A stretch of 64,000 nucleotides of DNA, taken from NCBI RefSeq assembly GCF_019320115.1, contig NC_089581.1, positions 73,892,101 to 73,956,100 of the forward strand, in the 5' to 3' direction. Within the stretch, counting starts at the first letter, position 1. Each line of letters starts with the position of its first letter. Made by a program: the position numbers and the translations under genes. This DNA is from Miscanthus floridulus. Its lineage: Eukaryota > Streptophyta > Magnoliopsida > Poales > Poaceae. Shown here piece after piece: positions 47,193 through 57,340 of this stretch. The notes beneath the pieces are model-generated. The model had not been told where the DNA came from, searched no databases, and saw only the letters and a program-made list of their open reading frames with translations.

Positions 47193-47247
47193 TAATGTAT
47201 GAGTGGGCTGATAGATGGACTATAAATGCCAACATTAGGCTAAATTA

Positions 47248-49424
47248 GGGCAGTCCCAATGATGTATTTACGGTAGTTTCTATCTTCATTAATTACTTGG
47301 ACAAGTCAGCATTTTGCTGATGTGGCATGAAAATTAATGAAGAGAGAGAAAAAAAATGAAGAAACCATTTCTTCAGTAAAGAACGAGTTCGACGCTAGCA
47401 ACGATGCACCTAGAAACTATGAAAACCCCATTGGGAAGAAACGACCAGCGTCGAGCGCCCTACACCCAAATCCCATGCGCCGCCGCCCCCTCGCGCCGAT
47501 GGCGCGCGTGCTCGCCCTCCCCTCCCTTCCCTGCGCTTCTCCCACCACTGCGACGCCCTTTCCCCCGCGCGCTCGCCTAGATCTCCCCCACGCGCTAACC
47601 TGGCCTCAAATAGCCTGGCCTCCAAGACCTAGAATCATCTAGCCCCCAATCTGCAAGCATGAATCTTCTCCGGACGCCATCGTCAAGCTCCAGGCAAGGC
47701 AGGGTAGGGGAAGGCAGGACAGGGCAGGGTAGGGGTGCTCCTGCCGCCCTCGCTACCCGATCTGATTCGGTAGTCGGTGCTCCCGTCGCCCCTGATGATG
47801 GATCCAGTTCGGCCGCCGGTAATCCCTCTCGCGTGACTGTAGCAGCATCTCCACCACTTCCAAGCCTTCAAGCAGCTGGATTTCCAACGCGGTGGACAAA
47901 TTTCTCTCCGATGGGCTCCAATGAAGGGTATGTGTTCTTATTAGTTTTAGTGTTCCAATTTTGATCGAGGCAATTGTGCTGGTTCATACTGTTACTACAA
48001 GTATTTATGGTAGAAAATGCTTTTTCTATATGATCCGATGAATGATCATTGAACATCTCTTTTTATTTTTTTAGGATGTACCCACCAGGTGGGTTTACCA
48101 ATTTTTTCCAGTCAAATGGTAGTCTAGAGAAGTTCCATTTAGTTGGAAATACAACAAGTAGAACTACAATTTCTCCAACTGCTCCAAGTTTGAAAAGAAC
48201 CCTAGAAAGCAATGCACAAGACAAAGAAACAATCAATATTGATGCGGATGAAACCAACGACATAATATTGGTTATTACTTAGCAGACGGCATATATCCAG
48301 AGTGGCCTGTTTTCGTGAAGTCTGTACGTAAACCACAATCTGATAAACATAAACTTTTTGCTGAGAAGCAAGTAAGGGCAAGGAAGGATGTTGAATGCGC
48401 CTTTGGCATTTTATAGTCTCGCTTTTGTATTTTGCGTCGACCAGCTCGTCTATATGACCAAGGAGATCTAGAGAATATCATGCTTGCTTGTATAATTCTC
48501 CACAACATGATAATTGAAGATGAGAAGGATATAAAGTAGGTTCCAATTGATTTGAATGAGGAAGCCAGCACATATACTGTTCAAGAAGCTACAATCTCTC
48601 ATGGAGAAAACCCTAAGATGGAAGATGTACTTAACAGAAATACTACCTTACATGATCGCCAAGCGTATAGACAACTTCAATCTGATTTGATTGATCATAT
48701 TTGACAAAAGTTTGGGAATACATATAGGCAAAATAATTAGGTACATATCTCCAATCTGATTTGGTTTAGTGTGCAAATATAGCTAAGTCATCCTAGTATG
48801 TTTGTTTACAAAGAACAGATTAGTTTTTTTAAAAAACACATGTGCCAGTTCAACCTTTCCAATTGCACTAAGTAATGTTTTTCATCTAATCACTATTTCT
48901 TTCCTTGTAGATGATGGTTTCTGAAGATTTGGAGTCCATTGCGACCTGATGGATTTTGGAGTGCATGTGCAACCTACCTGATATGGATGTGGCACCTTAT
49001 TATTTTATTTTGCATATGATGAACTTCAGTACTTCCGTACGAACTATGTATGTTACATGTTATCTTTATCTCTGGATTGCTATTATTAATTAATGTATGG
49101 TTTTCGAGACTGAAATCTGGGTTGCAGTATGGTGATATTTGGTTCTGGAAAGTGATGGAATGTAGAAATATGATTTATGTTTGCCGGCTGTGTTGATTTG
49201 CTGGCAGCTATCGACCAATTTTGTTTCTTTGTCATTGTGTATTGTCAACGGAACACATGTGGGCTGTAAAAATAGTTGTCACAATTGATCTATCTGTTTT
49301 TGGTGCTGCATTTAATTTACTCTTTGTATGAATGATGTTATAGAAATCATAGGTTAGAAAGCAGTACTTTTTTGATGCGGTATCCTATGTTATAGAAACT
49401 ACTAGTTTTTTATTGGAACTGCCC
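47248..49424 (+). mobile_element. Internally deleted Harbinger element, partner of the MITE family
   Basis: Ends GGGCAGTCCCAATGA and (inverted) GGGCAGTTCCAATAA with TTA on both sides (47245-47247, 49425-49427). Its terminal ~100 bases match those of the 368-bp MITE. Inside are remnants of ORF1 and transposase. 2177 bp. Confidence 0.87.
47659..48704 (+). pseudogene. ORF1/transposase remnant of deleted Harbinger element
   Basis: First exon from ATG 47659 (Pro/Ser/Gly-rich, ending FSPMGSNEG) to a GTATGT donor near 47928. A second exon starts after TTTTTTTAG near 48075 with MYPPGGFTNFFQSNGS, an ORF1-like start. At about 48270 it passes abruptly into the C-terminal third of a Harbinger transposase: YYLADGIYPEWPVFVKSV, KDVECAFGIL, ACIILHNMIIEDE. 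Stops: TAG after FGIL (CAG expected), TAG after KDIK, TGA after LIDHI. The catalytic N-terminal part is gone. The junction shifts the frame, so a fusion protein is not expected. Confidence 0.75.
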
Positions 49425-49506
49425 TTATTAGCCATTGTCTTAATAAAGACGAGCAGTTGCATCACGCTAGTATTTAATAGGGCCATTGATGATCATTTCA
49501 TGTTTA

Positions 49507-49874
49507 GGGCAGTCCCAATGAAAGAAACTAGTAGTTTTTATAACATAGGATATCGCACAAAAAAAGTACTGCTTTCCAACCCATGGTTTCTATGAGTAAT
49601 AATTATTTTCTCTTTCTCTCTCCCAACTCTATCTTTTCCTCCAATGGGAGTGCGACACGAGCTCCCTAGAAACTGATGGTTTCTCCCTAATGGCGATTTC
49701 ATGGTTTCTTGGTGCATTGGGTCAAGAGTAGACCTGGTTTCTTTATGAAGAAACCATTTCTATGATTTTTGCTCTCTTTCTTCATTAATTACGTTACCAT
49801 GTCAGCATTTTGCCTACGTGGCAAGTCATTTAATGAGGATAGAAACCATCATCAATGCACCATTGAGACTGCCC
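49507..49874. mobile_element. Intact Tourist-type MITE, 368 bp
   Basis: Ends GGGCAGTCCCAATGA and (inverted) GGGCAGTCTCAATGG, flanked by TTA (49504-49506, 49875-49877). Non-coding. Same family as the split MITE and the deleted Harbinger element next door. Confidence 0.92.
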
Positions 49875-49877
49875 TTA

Positions 49878-50944
49878 TACTACAATGTTAAAGTTAATTT
49901 TGCCTCCACAAGAATCAATGCGAAGGTCATGTGGGATGAAAATCAAGTCTTGTAATTAGGTGAGATAATTCTATGAGAAATACTCCCTCAGTCTATCCAT
50001 GAATGTAGAACTCATTTAGAAGATGCCCTTGGTCCAATTGCCTTGTCAAAGAGGTGCATATGGTCTGCAAATGCGTCTTTTGGTTGGAACCTTATTGCGA
50101 CACAGGGAGGCGTCTAGACCTAGGCGTATGAAATCGATGGCCTTGTACCACGTCTCATTCTCTAGTAGAACTCTAATGATGTGTCTTTAATCAAATAGTA
50201 GCATGGAGTCAGTAGTTTTACCAGGTAATTGATCTAGGTAATTGATCTAAGCCTTGAACCAAACAACCCAATCATGCAAGGTGTATTTTGTTTGGAGCAT
50301 TCCGAAAATTACAATTTTTTGCCACAAATATTATATTACTAAATAGATTAATATTCAAAACACTCGTAAGAAAATATTTCCACTGTACTAAAATTCTATG
50401 AGAAATACTCCCTCTCTGAATGTATCTAGACAAGTGCTTTGTCTATGTACATGGCCAGAAGTTAGTTTACTTCAGGACGGTGAAAACGATGGAAGAGAAG
50501 TCAATAGTCATAACCTACTTTTGGTTACTTTGTCATTCTAAAGTACTCTCTCTCTCTCTGTTTTTTTGTTGGACGCTTGGCCACTAAAATTTCGAAATCC
50601 AACCAAGTTTCGATCGGCGCGGTTAGGATTTCCATGGGAGTACTGTAGTATGATACTATTTCGACTAAAAATTTACTATCATTTACGACAAGTCATGATC
50701 AAATAAACAGGAAGAATGTTGGTTGGGTTTGTACCGAGACCACTGGAGTAAAAAGCGGATTCATATTCATACGGAGATCCTCGTGAACTGTGCGGTCAAT
50801 ACCAGAGACAGTCAGACAGACAATGGCAACGGAAGATTACGTTAAAAAAAAGACAACGGCAACGGAAGACGACGAGGCAAGGCTTTCAGTCCGCCCGTAG
50901 TTAGCTTTTCAGGATTAAAATATGGTCCATTTGTCTCTCTCACA
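49878..50944. other. Intergenic stretch
   Basis: No gene recognised. A ~10-base CT microsatellite near 50550 (TCTCTCTCTCTCTC). Nothing else supported. Confidence 0.45.
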
Positions 50945-51080
50945 GCCCCGTTCACTGGTCTTAAACTTGACTGAAACTGGCTGAAAAATACTATTTCGGC
51001 TGAATTGTTAGGAAAAAAACACTGTTTCGGCTAAAAAAAGAAGCCGAACAAGTCGAATATGGGGTAAACCGAACAGGGCC
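50945..51080. mobile_element. hAT-like MITE
   Basis: Ends GCCCCGTTCACTGG and CCGAACAGGGC, with a core TATTTCGGCTGAATTGTTAG and ACTGTTTCGGCT typical of the family. Non-coding. Confidence 0.55.
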
Positions 51081-51090
51081 ATAGAGTTTT

Positions 51091-51228
51091 AGCCTGTTCG
51101 TTTGACTGTGGCTTGTCATAAACGATCGTAAATTTTCAGCCGGAACAGTATTTTTCTCTCACACAAACCAGTCAGCAGTACTTCTTCACGAACCGGCAAC
51201 TATACGAACCAGCCAACCGAACAGCCTG
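51091..51228. mobile_element. hAT-like MITE
   Basis: Ends AGCCTGTTCGTTTG and CAACCGAACAGCCT (near-perfect inverted ends), with core CCGGAACAGTATTTTTCTCT. It lies directly beside the previous copy. Confidence 0.6.
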
Positions 51229-51265
51229 TTTATCGGTTCTTGTGTCTAAGCCGGCTGTAAGCTTA

Positions 51266-51487
51266 GAGCAAGGCTAATAATATAGCAGACTGCTGACTAT
51301 ATAAAAACTTACCGTCAATTTATTAGCCTACTCATATAATAGTTAGCCGGCTTACAGTCCACTTGTCTGTCTCACAGAATTTTTTTATTTTTATGCATAA
51401 GCAAGTTGTAAGCTTACAGTCTACTTTTGTTCTTTCTCCTCCACATCAGACATATAACCCACTTATTGCTCCTTATTATACTTGCTC
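51266..51487. mobile_element. Tourist-like MITE, 222 bp
   Basis: Ends GAGCAAGGCTAATAAT and (inverted) GAGCAAGTATAATAAG, flanked by TTA (51263-51265, 51488-51490). A different family from the 368-bp MITE. Confidence 0.75.
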
Positions 51488-51789
51488 TTATAGCCTATTT
51501 CTCTTCTCTCTTCTCTACTCTCATCTCCACATCAGTATTAAGTCTGTTATTACAGTACGAGTTCAGTATTTGGTGATGCAGTACCCAAAAAGATTTGTAA
51601 AAATCGCATCATTTACTTCCGAGATTTAGCACTCGTGAAGTCCTTTACGAGGAGAGGCCGGCGGCTGGAAGCCTAGAACGACCCTCTGTTCTCACTCAAA
51701 TGCTAGTCGGGAGAATCAGGGTACTGCATTTTTTTTTAGTTATTACTCTATTTGATGTGACTCGTAACGGTTCCAGCTTCCTTGAGTCT

Positions 51790-51910
51790 GATCGTTTGGT
51801 CGTAAATGATCGTAAATTTTCAGCTAGAATAGTATTTTTCTCTCAAACTAAACCAGTCAGCAATAATAATCTACAATCGTATACGATCGTTTCAGCCCCA
51901 GCCGAACATG
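51790..51910. mobile_element. hAT-like MITE
   Basis: Shares CGTAAATTTTCAGC and AGTATTTTTCTCTC with the copy at 51091. Ends ATCGTTTGGTCG and CAGCCGAACATG are imperfect. Confidence 0.45.
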
Positions 51911-52633
51911 TTGCTTCCCTCCAAGAACTATAGCAAGAACGAAATTTTTTTTCTCTCTCCAACCCAAAATAAGTTAGCAACAGAATGAATTGGTGAAGCC
52001 AGCTTGGAGGGCTTTATCGACTTTTGGTACATACAGAACAGTACCATACGCAGATACGCTACATTACAGAATCTGGAGCAACGGTAAACCCCTGCAAAGA
52101 GATCATCCATAAGCCTAACTGAAACCAGTAGGATGCGCATCCAAATCCAAGGAAGAAAAATAAGAGCCATCCATCCATGGATGTTGCCATCCTCGCGTAA
52201 TAATGCAATATGCCTCCATTATTATTATTATACTAATTGACAGGTTATGCAATCAATCATACTCCCTAGTACAGGGAGGGAACAATCAGTGAGGAAAGCT
52301 TCCACTCAAGCAATTGCTTGCCACAAAACATGCCAAGATGCCCCGAGGGCGAGAGGTAGCAGTAGTAGAGAGAAACGAATGCTTGGCAGGAGTTGAATAG
52401 TAGTTATGCCTCCTTGCACGAGCCACCTCAAATCTCTACGGAGTACCACTGATAATACACTCTCTACGGCTATTTCAGAACTTGTCCTCCACAGTCATGA
52501 TCTCTCCTGTATGTAAAAAAAAAAAAAAAAAAAAACTACACCCAGAAACAGCCCACCTTTGACATGAAAGGACGAGACTCTGGCATCTAGTTTCCCCTCC
52601 GCCTTCTATTTTCGTTGCTTTTTACCGTGAGAG
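51911..52633. other. Intergenic stretch with A23 run
   Basis: No gene recognised. An unbroken run of 23 A is at 52513-52535; it could be the tail of a retrocopied sequence or a simple repeat. Confidence 0.4.
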
Positions 52634-52768
52634 ATGAGAGAAGAAGAAAAAAGAAAAAGAAACCAAACGTCGCCGCGGTGGGGAGAGGATGAGGTTGCGG
52701 CGCCGGCCGGATCTGAGGACGCCCCCGCTCCTACGGTTATGGCAGACGAGACCGCGGCACCGGCCAAG
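52634..52768 (+). pseudogene. Possible GC-rich first exon, uncertain
   Basis: ATG at 52634, a basic/acidic low-complexity N-terminus (MREEEKRKRNQTSPRWGEDE) then Ala/Pro-rich sequence, ending at AAG|GTGAGT (donor GT at 52769-52770), a perfect plant donor. Downstream GC-rich DNA has a 53-bp tandem repeat (~52925-53030). It may be the first exon of the locus that supplied the prolyl 4-hydroxylase exons at 54 kb, but no link is shown. Confidence 0.3.
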
Positions 52769-53230
52769 GTGAGTTCTGTCCCGCCTCCTGTGGCTGCCTG
52801 CCTTTGCCAGCCCCGCGCGGGTTGGCAGCGAGGAGAGGCCGGGCTGGCCACGAGCGGATGCCGTGCGGGCCATGGCGTGGAGGCTACCGGCCGCAGGGGC
52901 TTGGAAGTCGGAAGCCACGCGTGGCCACGGTGCGGAGCCGCCAGTCGCCTAGCTACCGGTGCAGAGGCCGCGCGCGGCCACAGCGCGGAGCCGCCAGCCG
53001 CCTGAACGCCGGCACAGAGGCCGCTCGGGGAGATGGATCCATCACTGCCATGTCCTGTAGAGGTAGCCACCAGGAGGATGGGTCGTTGTTTAAGGACGCC
53101 CCTGCCCTCCTTCATCCCCAGTGCTTCCTAGCAGTCGAGCCCCTCGAAACCATAGCCCAAATCCTCCAATTTGTTTGGCTGCCTCCAATCCATATTGGTA
53201 TTTTCTTTCTCTCTGCTTGTTGATTTTATT

Positions 53231-53945
53231 TTATTTTGGATCCAAAAATTTGATGGATGTTGCCTTGCTTATGAAGTGAGATGATCAAAAGAGAACAATC
53301 TGAGATGGGGAATAGCTGTTCAAGATGGACATACAGGGAGGACGACGGGGGAGACAAGGCAGTTAGAGGAAGAGCGTCATCTCCACCGTGTTCAGGGAGG
53401 TAGGCATTAACTGGTCTGGTATGGTGGTATTTATTCTGAGTTTCTGAGTGATACGTCAAATAAGGGATGAATATCGTCTGCACTGTATTTCACTATTTCC
53501 CTAATTTCTTTGTTCTACTGATGTTATTGTTCTATATGTTAACCACTGCACTTATACCTAAAAATCACAAAATGAGCAGTTCGACAAAATTTTTAGTGAT
53601 AGCAGAGTTCGAATTATTTTTCATATGATTATAGTAGTCTGCTTAGTTTTAGTGAAGCTCTGTACTCTATGGTTGAAATGGTTTCTTTTGGGCTATAATC
53701 ATTAATATATTTGAATATTGAATTATGATGCACTGGAGAGCTGTAAATAACTTCCTTACCTTTCTATTGTGTGCCTAAACATTAAACTCAGATGAACTAC
53801 AAATTTCTGAATGTTAGTCTGTTTCAAGTAGCAGGAAACTGCATATCTCCATAGGCACATATATTTCTGGAGTACTGGCTTATTGCTGCACTGACCGGAA
53901 GTTCATGTTCAGAACCATTGTCATGCGGCAGTTTCTCTCTACCCA
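53231..53945. other. AT-rich stretch before the triplication
   Basis: Intron-like composition, with no recognised exon or element ends. Confidence 0.4.
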
Positions 53946-54084
53946 TTACCTGTTTGTGCTAGCATCGTGCCCCTTCACTGCAAGCTTGCTCTCATGTTAC
54001 CTTCATTTGCCTCACGGAGGTAGATTGATCGATATTCTCTGACAACTGCTATCGTTCTGGTTCAAATACATTGAATTAATTTAG

Positions 54085-54202
54085 GTTCTGCACTCTGGAA
54101 TTGGTCAGAGGTATGGTGCCTATTTTGACTGTTTTCATGATAAAGACAACCTGAAGCATGGAGGCCATTGAATTGCCACTGCCCTTGTGTGCTTGTCTAG
54201 AT
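54085..54202 (+). pseudogene. Prolyl 4-hydroxylase exon fragment, unit 1
   Basis: After an intron-like acceptor (AATTTAG) the frame reads VLHSGIGQRYGAYFDCFHDK, DNLKHGGH, a TGA, then IATALVCLS. This is the plant prolyl 4-hydroxylase core (2-oxoglutarate/Fe(II) dioxygenase). The first iron ligand His of HxD is Tyr here, and the TGA sits where Arg (CGA) is usual. Not functional. Confidence 0.7.
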
Positions 54203-54913
54203 GCTATTTTCTTTTTTCGGACATTTTTTATATATCTAGGTTGTCTAACTAGATTTTTTCTGAGTGAAACTTTGTTTCGGCTATAGATACCACAATGTCA
54301 ATGTCATTTGTTTGTGAATCTATGTTGTGCAAACCATTTGACTGACATTCAACAGTCTAAGCATGGCTTTTTCATGACCCAATGCCTACCTGATTTATCA
54401 ACTTTTGGAGCTCGGAGGGGATTGAACATGTCCTTTTTTTGTCTTCATATCATGGAAGAGTCACCAAAGTTTAGGAGAAACCAACTGTGACAGATTCATG
54501 TTAGTTTAATTTTTTATGGCCTGGATTCAACCATCATCCGTCCCCTCCTTTTTAATTTGAAGATGCATCAGTGCCCATTGTGAGTAACTATATAAGCAGG
54601 CATATTTATGATTCAAGAGGAGTAATTCCTATCGCAATGAACCTGTATTTCCATGCACACTTGTTTTCTAGATTTTTTAGATTGATTCAAGTTCCTGAAA
54701 TTTTTTTTCTGCATGTTGCAGCTGCTAGCTGATGGAGCGAAAGCCAAGCTGAACTGTTGAAGCATGAAAATCAATTACCTGTTTGTGCCAGCATCGTGCC
54801 CCTTCACTGCAAGCTTGCTCTCATGTTACCATCATTTGCCTCACGGAGGTAGATTGATCGATATTCTCTGACAACTGCCATCTTTCTGGTTCAAATACAT
54901 TGAATTAATTTAG

Positions 54914-55031
54914 GTTCTGCACTCTGGAATTGGTCAGAGGTATGATGCCCATTTTGACTGTTTTCTTGATAAAGACAACCTGAAGCATGGAGGCCACTGA
55001 ATTGCCACTGCCCTTGTGTGCTTGTCTAGAT
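54914..55031 (+). pseudogene. Prolyl 4-hydroxylase exon fragment, unit 2
   Basis: Same exon as in unit 1, but reading QRYDAHFDCFLDK: the HxD pair is kept, while the next His is Leu. The same TGA follows LKHGGH. Confidence 0.7.
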
Positions 55032-55742
55032 GCTATTTTCTTTTTTCGGACATTTTTTATTTATCTAGGTTGTCTAACTAGATTTTTTTTCTGATTAAGA
55101 CTTGTTTCGGCTATAGATACCACAATGTCAATGTCATTTGTTTGTGAATCTATGTTTTGCAAACCATTTGCTTGACATTCAACAATCTAAGCATGGCTTT
55201 TTATGACCCAATGCCTACATGATTTATCAACTTTTGGAGCTCGGAGGGGATTGAACATGTCCTTTTTTTGTCTTCATATCATGGAAGAGTCACCAAAGTT
55301 TAGGAGAAACCAACTGTGACAGATTCATGTTAGTTTAATTTTTTATGGCCTGGATTCAACCATCATCCGTCCCCTCCTTTTTAATTTGAAGATGTATCAG
55401 TGCCCATTGTGAGTAACTATATAAGCAGGCATATTTATGATTCAAGAGGAGTAATTCCTATCGCAATGAACCTGTATTTCCATGCACACTTGTTTTCTAG
55501 ATTTTTTAGATTGATTCAAGTTCCTGAATTTTTTTTTCTGCATGTTGCAGCTGCTAGCTGATGGAGCGAAAGCCAAGCTGAACTGTTGAAGCATGAAAAT
55601 CAATTACCTGTTTGTGCCAGCATCGTGCCCCTTCACTGCAAGCTTGCTCTCATGTTACCATCATTTGCCTCATGGAGGTAGATTGATCGATATTCTCTGA
55701 CAACTGCCATCTTTCTGGTTCAAATACATTGAATTAATTTAG

Positions 55743-55860
55743 GTTCTGCACTCTGGAATTGGTCAGAGGTATGATGCCCATTTTGACTGTTTTCTTGATA
55801 AAGACAACCTGAAGCATGGAGGCCACTGAATTGCCACTGCCCTTGTGTGCTTGTCTAGAT
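55743..55860 (+). pseudogene. Prolyl 4-hydroxylase exon fragment, unit 3
   Basis: Identical in this exon to unit 2 by eye, including HxD and the TGA. Because all three units share the TGA, the exon was already broken before the tandem expansion. Confidence 0.7.
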
Positions 55861-56432
55861 GCTATTTTCTTTTTTCGGACATTTTTTATTTATCTAGGTT
55901 GTCTAACTAGATTTTTTTTCTGATTAAGACTTGTTTCGGCTATAGATACCACAATGTCAATGTCATTTGTTTGTGAATCTATGTTTTGCAAACCATTTGC
56001 TTGACATTCAACAATCTAAGCATGGCTTTTTATGACCCAATGCCTACATGATTTATCAACTTTTGGAGCTCGGAGGGGATTGAACATGTCCTTTTTTTGT
56101 CTTCATATCATGGAAGAGTCACCAAAGTTTAGGAGAAACCAACTGTGACAGATTCATGTTAGTTTAATTTTTTATGGCCTGGATTCAACCATCATCCGCC
56201 CCCTCCTTTTTAATTTGACGATGCATCAGTGCCCATTGTGAGTAACTATATAAGCAGGCATATTTATGATTCAAGAGGAGTAATTCCTACTGCTATGAAC
56301 CTGTATTTCAATGCACACTTGTTTTCTAGATTTTTTAGATTGATTCAAGTTCTTGATTTTTTTTTTCTGCATGTTGCAGCTGCTAGCCGATGGAGCGAAA
56401 GCCAAGCTAAACTGCTGAAGCATGAAAAGCAA

Positions 56433-56924
56433 GTCCATTTTTTTACAAGAAAAAGCAAGTCCATTGGCTTAGAGGTAAGGACTAAAAATAATTCAAGTAA
56501 ATTTTCTCTTGTTCATCAGGGACTATTCAGTTATCAATTATTTTAAAAGTCTTTTAAGCGTTGTTCAGAACGAAACTCCATTTAAGCCAAGATCGTATTC
56601 AATTTCTATGCAGGCTTACAGATGAATGAGGAAACATGCTACATATGTTTGATACTTTCTCCTACAAATACATTCTAGATATGGAGTAATATGGATGGTG
56701 CCAGAGTGCAAGATCCTATTAGTATTGTTTTTGGGAAACATCAAATATTTGATTTGTAGTATATGTCCTATGCAGGGCTTGCTCTTTGGTAAATAAACTT
56801 ATGAATCCAATTTGGCTTTAATGTACTTGCAATACATATAAAATGCTACTACTGTTGCTGTCCTTTATAATCTTTGTGATTTTCCATGGCTGCAGAATTT
56901 TGATGGGTTTAGTCATGAATTTGT
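56433..56924. other. Stretch between the triplication and the chromovirus LTR
   Basis: AT-rich, with no gene recognised. Confidence 0.4.
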
Positions 56925-57331
56925 TGTTATATGATTGTGATAGGGCTTGATGCCCTACGGGAGTTGCTGCGTAGGTTATAGAGGTGAAAGAGGGGAGGCC
57001 GTGGTCTGTACTCGATGCCGGCAAGGGGCCATGGCGGCGAGAGAGTGCGGTAGCTGTTGTTGTTGCTGCAGCCCTAGAGCTCACGTGAGGGAGAGAGGGC
57101 AGGGCTGGCTGGCTCCCAAGTGAAGCCAACAACTTAATTGTTACTTCTGCTTAATTCCAATCATCCCATATTACAAGTATTTATTCTTTCATATAGATGC
57201 TATAATTAAGGGACTATATCTATAAGAAAATACCAAATAAACGATAAATTGGGCCTCTAAGCTCCTTAACAGAGCCGACCCCCTAGCCACTATTGGGCCT
57301 GCGTCTGGCATAGGGGATGTCGGTCATAACA
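56925..57331 (-). repeat. Chromovirus 3' LTR
   Basis: Bounded by the perfect inverted ends TGTTAT / ATAACA; on the minus strand it starts TGTTATGACCGACATC just after GGTGAGGAGA. Length 407 bp. The other LTR is outside the window. Confidence 0.75.
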
Positions 57332-57340
57332 TCTCCTCAC

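Larger units (their letters stand above)
53946..56432 (+). repeat. Three tandem 829-bp units
   Basis: Units at 53946-54774, 54775-55603 and 55604-56432, each starting TTACCTGTTTGTG. By eye they are over 95% alike. The middle unit matches unit 3 over its first ~450 bases and unit 1 over its last ~240. Each has a degenerate prolyl 4-hydroxylase exon and an exon-like end after TGCATGTTGCAG (AASRWSESQAKLLKHEKQ in unit 3) that I cannot assign. Confidence 0.95.
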
